DNA of 64,000 bases from Sphingobacterium sp. R2 (lineage in GTDB: Bacteria; Bacteroidota; Bacteroidia; Sphingobacteriales; Sphingobacteriaceae), in the NCBI RefSeq assembly GCF_040760075.1, contig NZ_CP142884.1, positions 4,650,001 to 4,714,000 of the forward strand. The letters run 5' to 3'. Position numbers and translations under genes: made by a program. Below, piece after piece: positions 59,477-64,000 of the stretch (its first letter is position 1; the number at the start of each line of letters is the position of its first letter). Under the pieces are notes generated by a model, which saw only the letters and a list, made by a program, of their open reading frames with translations, had not been told where the DNA came from and did not search any database.

Positions 59477-60127
59477 TTATTGAAAACTGTCTCCCCAAGT
59501 AGACGGGTTCAATCGCCACTTTTTCAAGATCTCAATATCCTCTTCCAATACATAACTATTTTCAGCAGCGACCTGAATCAAAGCATCATAATTACATAGA
59601 CTGAAATAAGGACATTTCGCATCGGCAAAATTATCAGTAGCTTGTTGCAATCCATAAGTAAAAATAGACACTAACCCAACGACATTGCAGCCAGCTTCAC
59701 GTAACGCCTTTACAGCCACTAAACTACTTTTACCTGTCGAAATTAGATCCTCAATTACAACAACACGTTGACCGCTAACTACCTCACCTTCGATTAAATT
59801 TTGACGACCATGATCCTTAGCTGAGCTTCTAACATAAGAAAATGGCAATCCCAAATCCTGTGCTACCAAAACTCCTTGTGGAATACCTGCCGTAGCAACT
59901 CCAGAAATCATATCCACTGATCCAAACTCTTCTTGAATAAGCTTAGAAAGCTTTTGACGAATGTATGTACGAATCGCAGGATGAGATAAAGTGATACGGT
60001 TATCACAGTAAATTGGAGACTTCCAACCCGACGCCCATGTAAAAGGACTTTTAGGTTGCAATTTTATTGCTTTAATTTGCAATAAGGATTCAGCAACTTT
60101 TTGTTCAACCTCATTTAAATTATTCAT
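59477..60127 (-). CDS. pyrE: Orotate phosphoribosyltransferase
   Basis: PyrE makes orotidine monophosphate from orotate and PRPP in pyrimidine synthesis. The 216-residue product has SPFTWASGWKSPIYCDNRITLSHP near the N-terminus, DMISGVATAGIPQGVLVAQDLGLPFSYVRSSAKDHGR in the middle and the PRPP-binding loop VVVIEDLISTGKSSLVAVKALREAG (about residues 123-147). Its start codon is the complement of the CATG that also opens the divergent NUDIX gene. The dihydroorotase-like gene of the same pathway lies 20 kb away. Confidence 0.95.
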   Translation of the reverse strand: MNNLNEVEQKVAESLLQIKAIKLQPKSPFTWASGWKSPIYCDNRITLSHPAIRTYIRQKLSKLIQEEFGSVDMISGVATAGIPQGVLVAQDLGLPFSYVRSSAKDHGRQNLIEGEVVSGQRVVVIEDLISTGKSSLVAVKALREAGCNVVGLVSIFTYGLQQATDNFADAKCPYFSLCNYDALIQVAAENSYVLEEDIEILKKWRLNPSTWGDSFQ

Positions 60128-60737
60128 GGCGCAAATTTATAAAATTTATATGAACGAAAGCCTGCTAATTTTAGCAGATTTCGTCCCATCGAAAACTAAA
60201 AACCCACAAACAGTTAGTTTTCAAGAGATTGACCTCCAAAAACTTTTCAAACAATCTGAAATTGATAAGGTTCCAAAAACATATCTCTACATCAACAAAG
60301 ATTTTGAAACTGTGTTTCAAAACTTAAAAAACAAAATGAAGATTATTAAGGCCGCCGGGGGGCTGGTGAAAAACGGTGATGGAGATTATTTATTCATCTA
60401 CCGCCTCGGAAAATGGGATCTTCCTAAAGGCAAAGTGGAAGATAATGAGAAAATGCGTGAGGCCGCAGTGCGTGAAGTCGAAGAAGAATGTGGTATAAAA
60501 ATTGACTATTTAGGGAAGAAAATTACGACCTCGTATCATACTTATTTTTTGCGTAACGGTGAATTCGTTCTAAAAACAACAAATTGGTACGAAATGGGTG
60601 TTAACAAAGCCCCTAAATTAATACCGCAAACAGCTGAAGATATCACAAAGGCAGAGTGGCGTCACGCAGACCAATTTGAAGAGATACGGACAAATACCTA
60701 CCCAATTATCGAAAATATTATAAAAAAAGCAAAGTAA
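60126..60737 (+). CDS. NUDIX hydrolase
   Basis: A 203-residue protein with an N-terminal part of unknown fold (MAQIYKIYMNESLLILADF, about residues 1-75) and a NUDIX domain with the box GKVEDNEKMREAAVREVEEECGI (about residues 106-128). The loop AAGGLVKNGDGDYLFIYRLGKWDLPKG precedes the box. It probably hydrolyses a nucleoside diphosphate derivative. If the ATG at 60126 is used, it overlaps the pyrE start by two bases; an alternative ATG at 60150 also exists, but the upstream YKIYMNESLLILAD strand looks conserved-like, so I keep 60126. Confidence 0.85.
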   Translation: MAQIYKIYMNESLLILADFVPSKTKNPQTVSFQEIDLQKLFKQSEIDKVPKTYLYINKDFETVFQNLKNKMKIIKAAGGLVKNGDGDYLFIYRLGKWDLPKGKVEDNEKMREAAVREVEEECGIKIDYLGKKITTSYHTYFLRNGEFVLKTTNWYEMGVNKAPKLIPQTAEDITKAEWRHADQFEEIRTNTYPIIENIIKKAK

Positions 60738-60796
60738 CTTACCTTTTTTGAGTTTTATTTGACACGAGTAAAAATGTTCATACTTAATTTTATATT

Positions 60797-61513
60797 ATGG
60801 AAAATATAACAGGAAAAAGAGCCTTAATTACAGGAGGAGCTCGAGGATTGGGAAAAGCTATTGCTTTTGCATTGGCCAAAGAAGGTGTTCATATCGCCAT
60901 TACAGGAAGAAATGAATCTAGTTTACAGGTTACAACTGCTGAGTTGGCTGAGCTGGGTACTGAGGTTACTTATGCTGTTTTTGATGTGTCCGACTATACT
61001 GCCGTACAACAGGAAACTCAACGACTTACAGAAAGTTTTGGAAAGTTTGATATCTTGATTAACAACGCTGGTGTGTCATCTTTCTCCACTGTACTTGATA
61101 TGGATATTGCTGAATGGATATCCATCATTCATGTCAATCTATTGGGCACATACTTTGTTACAAAAGCAATTCTTCCACAATTAGTTGAGAAAAATCAAGG
61201 TGATATTGTTATGGTCTCATCTACTGCTGGATTAAATGGAGCTGCAACCACCTCTGCCTATAGTGCTTCAAAATTTGGCGTGATCGGCTTTGCGGATTCG
61301 TTAATGCGCGAAGTAAGGAAACACAATATTCGCGTCTGTACGCTAATGCCAAGTACTATTGCTTCTGATATGTCCAAAGACCTTGGCCTAACAGATGGCA
61401 ATCCAGAAAAAGTTTTACAGCCTGAAGATTTCGCAGAGTTGGTTGTAACCAACTTAAAGCTACCTAGACGAGCTATGCTGAAATCGGCTTCTTTATGGTC
61501 TACAAATCCGTAA
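60797..61513 (+). CDS. SDR family oxidoreductase, 3-ketoacyl-ACP reductase (FabG)-like
   Basis: A 238-residue short-chain dehydrogenase with TGGARGLGKAIAFAL at about residues 12-26, NNAGVSSFSTV in the middle, the catalytic Ser in MVSSTAGLNGAAT and the YxxxK pair in YSASKFGV (about residues 155-159). It resembles FabG-like enzymes but is not in a fatty-acid cluster, so a different 3-oxoacyl or alcohol substrate is equally possible. It is 59 bp downstream of the NUDIX gene on the same strand. Confidence 0.85.
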   Translation: MENITGKRALITGGARGLGKAIAFALAKEGVHIAITGRNESSLQVTTAELAELGTEVTYAVFDVSDYTAVQQETQRLTESFGKFDILINNAGVSSFSTVLDMDIAEWISIIHVNLLGTYFVTKAILPQLVEKNQGDIVMVSSTAGLNGAATTSAYSASKFGVIGFADSLMREVRKHNIRVCTLMPSTIASDMSKDLGLTDGNPEKVLQPEDFAELVVTNLKLPRRAMLKSASLWSTNP

Positions 61514-61631
61514 TGATCGAAAAGAAAATGGTATGGGCTAAATAAAAGCCTTTAAGAGGCTTATTCTAATTATGTATTATATGTATTAAGGCAGGAGCGT
61601 TCTTTACTCCTGCTCATTTAAACAAGGAATT

Positions 61632-62693
61632 ATGAGTCAATTATTTTCACCAATAAATATCGGAAATATACTATTAAAAAATCGCTTGGTTGTTTCTCCG
61701 ATGTGTCAGTATTCAGCAACAGATGGCTTTGCCAATAATTGGCATCTAGTACATTTGGGGCAGTTTGCAGTCGGTGGTGCCGCCGCAATAATCCAAGAAG
61801 CAACAGCTATTACTGCTGAAGGTCGAATCAGTGCGGGAGACCTTGGAATATGGGACGATTGCCACATCGAAAAATTAAAAGAAATAACTACGTTCATCAA
61901 AGAAAATGGCTCTGTTCCGGGCATACAGCTAGCGCACGCTGGCCGAAAAGCCAGCAATAATAAACCTTGGATAGACCGAAAACAACTTTCACCAAGCGAT
62001 CCTCAGGGCTGGCAAACAGTGGCGCCATCGCCCATCGCCTTCCATGCGGGAGACCACGCACCACAAGAGCTCAGTATTGCCGCAATTGAAATATTGATTG
62101 AACAATTCGGCGCAGCAACGAGAAGAGCGATTCAAGCCGGTTATGAAATTATTGAACTCCACGCTGCACATGGATACCTGATCCATCAGTTTCTTTCCCC
62201 ATTGAGCAACTTGCGTAGGGATATTTATGGTGGTACATTCGAAAATAGAATCCGTTTTCTTGTTGAAATCGTAAAAAAAGTAAAACAGGAAATAACAACT
62301 CAAAATTTATGGATCCGTATTTCTGCGACAGATTGGGCCGAGAATGGGTGGGATTTACAACAGTCTATTTCTTTATCAAAACTATTGTATACATTGGGCG
62401 TAGATCTCATTGATGTTTCTAGCGGAGGTTTAGTATCGCATCAAAAAATAGATATTAAACCTGCATACCAGCTCCCTTTCGCCACTGCGATTAAAAATGA
62501 TACGGAGAATAAGGTGGGCACTGTAGGCTTGATCAAAACAGCTGTTGAGGCCTCCGAGATCATTACAAACAAACAAGCTGATTTAATTTTAATCGCTCGG
62601 GGATTTCTTGACGACCCTCACCTTCCCTTACATTTTGCGAAAGAATTAGCGGCTGACATTGCATGGCCTAAACAATATGAAAGAGCAAAATAA
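61632..62693 (+). CDS. Old Yellow Enzyme family NADH:flavin oxidoreductase (YqjM-like)
   Basis: A 353-residue FMN-dependent ene-reductase. It has the YqjM-type N-terminus SQLFSPINIGNILLKNRLVVSPMCQYSATDGFANNWHLVHLGQFAVGGAAAIIQEATAI (the MCQYS Cys tunes the flavin), GIQLAHAGRKAS, the double-His-containing IIELHAAHGYLIHQFLSPLSNLRRDIYGGTFENRIRFLVEIV, and the C-terminal LILIARGFLDDPHLPLHFAKEL. It reduces activated C=C bonds with NAD(P)H; the natural substrate is unknown, possibly electrophilic stress compounds. Confidence 0.93.
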   Translation: MSQLFSPINIGNILLKNRLVVSPMCQYSATDGFANNWHLVHLGQFAVGGAAAIIQEATAITAEGRISAGDLGIWDDCHIEKLKEITTFIKENGSVPGIQLAHAGRKASNNKPWIDRKQLSPSDPQGWQTVAPSPIAFHAGDHAPQELSIAAIEILIEQFGAATRRAIQAGYEIIELHAAHGYLIHQFLSPLSNLRRDIYGGTFENRIRFLVEIVKKVKQEITTQNLWIRISATDWAENGWDLQQSISLSKLLYTLGVDLIDVSSGGLVSHQKIDIKPAYQLPFATAIKNDTENKVGTVGLIKTAVEASEIITNKQADLILIARGFLDDPHLPLHFAKELAADIAWPKQYERAK

Positions 62694-62772
62694 TTTTCAA
62701 GATAATACCAAATGTTTTTTATCATATAAAGGAAGAACTGTACAAAAGGCGCCGACCTATAAGTTTCTATAG

Positions 62773-63165
62773 ATGAAATTAAACCTCAATAAAATACATC
62801 ATATTGCCATTATATGTAGCAATTATGAGCGTTCAAAAGAATTTTATACCGACGTACTTGGCCTGGAGATTATACAAGAATATTATCGTAAAGAACGTGA
62901 TTCATATAAACTGGATCTCAGACTAAACGACAACTATATTATCGAACTTTTCTCTTTTCCCTCGCCACACAAAAGACTTAGTTTCCCGGAAGCTACAGGT
63001 TTAAGACATATTGCGTTTGAAGTAAATGATCTCGACTTGGAATTAAATAAGCTAGAGAAAGCAGGCATATCACACGAAGGAATCAGAATAGATGAGCTAA
63101 CAAATAGACGCTTTACATTCTTTTTTGATCCTGATCAGCTCCCAATAGAATTATATGAGGGGTAA
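62773..63165 (+). CDS. VOC family protein (YaeR/glyoxalase-like)
   Basis: A 130-residue protein with the paired beta-alpha-beta modules of the VOC superfamily: IHHIAIICSNYERSKEFYTDVLGLEII (metal His in HHIA), RLNDNYIIELFSFPSPHKRLSFPEATGLRHIAFEVNDL and FFFDPDQLPIELYEG (metal Glu in IELYE). It matches the YaeR subgroup. The substrate is not known; a glyoxalase or related lyase is possible. A terminator follows 2 bp after the stop codon. Confidence 0.9.
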   Translation: MKLNLNKIHHIAIICSNYERSKEFYTDVLGLEIIQEYYRKERDSYKLDLRLNDNYIIELFSFPSPHKRLSFPEATGLRHIAFEVNDLDLELNKLEKAGISHEGIRIDELTNRRFTFFFDPDQLPIELYEG

Positions 63166-63166
63166 A

Positions 63167-63210
63167 AGAAGGCGGCATTGATTTTATTTAATCAATGCCG
63201 CCTTCTATTT
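63167..63210. terminator. Terminator between the VOC gene and infB
   Basis: AGAAGGCGGCATTGATT (63167-63183) pairs perfectly with AATCAATGCCGCCTTCT (63190-63206), followed by ATTTT. It is between convergent genes and probably serves both. Confidence 0.88.
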
Positions 63211-63232
63211 TATGCTTATATCAAATCAATGA

Positions 63233-64000
63233 TTATAATTTACGTTTCACTTCAACTTGTTCGTAAGCTTCAACTATGTCTCCTACTTCAATATCATTGA
63301 AACGGTCAATATTTAAACCACATTCGTAACCCTGTGAAACTTCTTTCACATCATCTTTGAAACGTTTCAAAGATGCCAGTTTACCAGTATGGATAACAAC
63401 ACCATCTCTAATTACACGAATATCATTGTTTCTATTAATTTTGCCCTCGCGAACCATACATCCCGCAATCGTACCAACTTTAGAAATTTTAAATGTTTCC
63501 CTGATTTCAACCTCAGCAACAATTTTCTCTTCAAATTTCGGAGCTAACATACCTTCCATCGCAGACTTGATTTCATCAATCGCATCATAGATGATCGAAT
63601 ATAAACGTACATCAATTTGCTCGTTCTCAGCTAACTTACGTGCATTTTGTGTTGGGCGTACTTGGAATCCTATAATGATTGCATCAGAAGCAGAAGCTAA
63701 CAATACGTCCGATTCAGAAATCGCACCCACTGATTTATGAATAATGTTAACTTGAATTTCATCAGTAGACAATTTCAATAATGAATCTGATAGTGCTTCG
63801 ATAGAACCATCCACATCACCTTTAACGATAATATTAAGTTCCTTAAAGTTACCGATTGCTAAACGACGACCGATTTCATCTAGGGTAATGTGCTTAGTAG
63901 CACGCATACCTTGTTCGCGTTGTAACTGAAGGCGTTTGTTGGCTACAGTTCTTGCTTCAGATTCACTCTCAAGAACATAAAGCTTATCCCCTGCTGTTGG
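63233..64000 (-). CDS. infB: Translation initiation factor IF-2, C-terminal part
   Basis: The reading frame is open to the right edge, so the 5' part, including the G domain, lies outside the window. The visible 255 residues are domain III (VANKRLQLQREQG with TLDEIGRRLAIGNFKELNIIVKGDVDGSIEALSDSLLKLSTDEIQVNIIHKSVGAISESDVLLASASDAIIIGFQVRP) and domain IV-type barrel (EKIVAEVEIRETFKISKVGTIAGCMVREGKINRNNDIRVIRDGVVIHTGKLASLKRFKDDVKEV). The C-terminal EVSQGYECGLNIDRFNDIEVGDIVEAYEQ is the binding site for fMet-tRNA. IF-2 places initiator tRNA on the 30S subunit. Confidence 0.96.
   Translation of the reverse strand, partial: PTAGDKLYVLESESEARTVANKRLQLQREQGMRATKHITLDEIGRRLAIGNFKELNIIVKGDVDGSIEALSDSLLKLSTDEIQVNIIHKSVGAISESDVLLASASDAIIIGFQVRPTQNARKLAENEQIDVRLYSIIYDAIDEIKSAMEGMLAPKFEEKIVAEVEIRETFKISKVGTIAGCMVREGKINRNNDIRVIRDGVVIHTGKLASLKRFKDDVKEVSQGYECGLNIDRFNDIEVGDIVEAYEQVEVKRKL

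Overview
The window is 64 kb of low-GC chromosome from a member of the Bacteroidota, most likely a Sphingobacterium-like member of the Sphingobacteriaceae. The evidence is the set of families typical of that phylum (GH125, DUF2851, DUF4199, DUF2306, a dihydroorotase-like protein with HxN instead of HxH, YARHG and WG-repeat secreted proteins), menaquinone-type UbiE/MenG, weak Shine-Dalgarno sites, and many promoters of the Bacteroidota form TTG/TTTG-N18-20-TAnnTTTG. It is mostly core chromosome. I see no phage, transposase, CRISPR array or conjugative genes.

Layout. 1-6.3 kb: the end of a GH125 mannosidase, a frameshifted murI, a PQQ-type sugar dehydrogenase lipoprotein, two unlisted small genes around a long hairpin, rlmH and dnaB. 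6.3-10.7 kb: ubiE, an SDR, yqeY, elaA, DUF423, then a fluoride riboswitch in front of a CLC-F type antiporter. 10.8-14.2 kb (minus): mgtE, pepE, and an SPFH/ribbon-helix-helix pair. 14.3-17.5 kb: a DNA glycosylase, purM, a RimB-like protease and rimK. 17.5-21.3 kb (minus): a damaged DUF3060 gene and thrS-infC-rpmI-rplT. 21.6-28.4 kb: a repeat/hairpin element, queE, three minus-strand genes, and hisG-hisD behind a histidine-rich leader peptide. 28.4-40.2 kb: secreted and membrane proteins, queA, ispD, two glycosyltransferases, a dihydroorotase-like protein and ubiX. 40.2-46 kb: a possible ubiX leader or sRNA, an ankyrin protein, a DUF2851 gene with two frameshifts, ribD/prmC, tRNA-Lys and a LacI regulator. 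46-49 kb: a GntR-regulated ABC exporter operon. 49.6-57.8 kb: a leucine/acetoacetate degradation cluster and a ferredoxin-type reductase. 58.2-64 kb: Tat-exported SOD, pyrE, a NUDIX protein, an SDR, an Old Yellow Enzyme, a glyoxalase-like protein and the 3' end of infB.

The most notable signals are regulatory RNAs and small genes: the fluoride riboswitch that settles the ion specificity of the CLC gene; the his leader peptide with a near-ideal promoter and a TTG-started hisG; a candidate leader RNA or sRNA with its own terminator upstream of ubiX; a 44-residue peptide gene beside a roughly 70-nt hairpin; and a cluster of DnaA-box-like nonamers beside dnaB. Four single-base homopolymer indels break murI, hisD and the DUF2851 gene. 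Because two of these genes should be needed, assembly or sequencing error is the simplest explanation.
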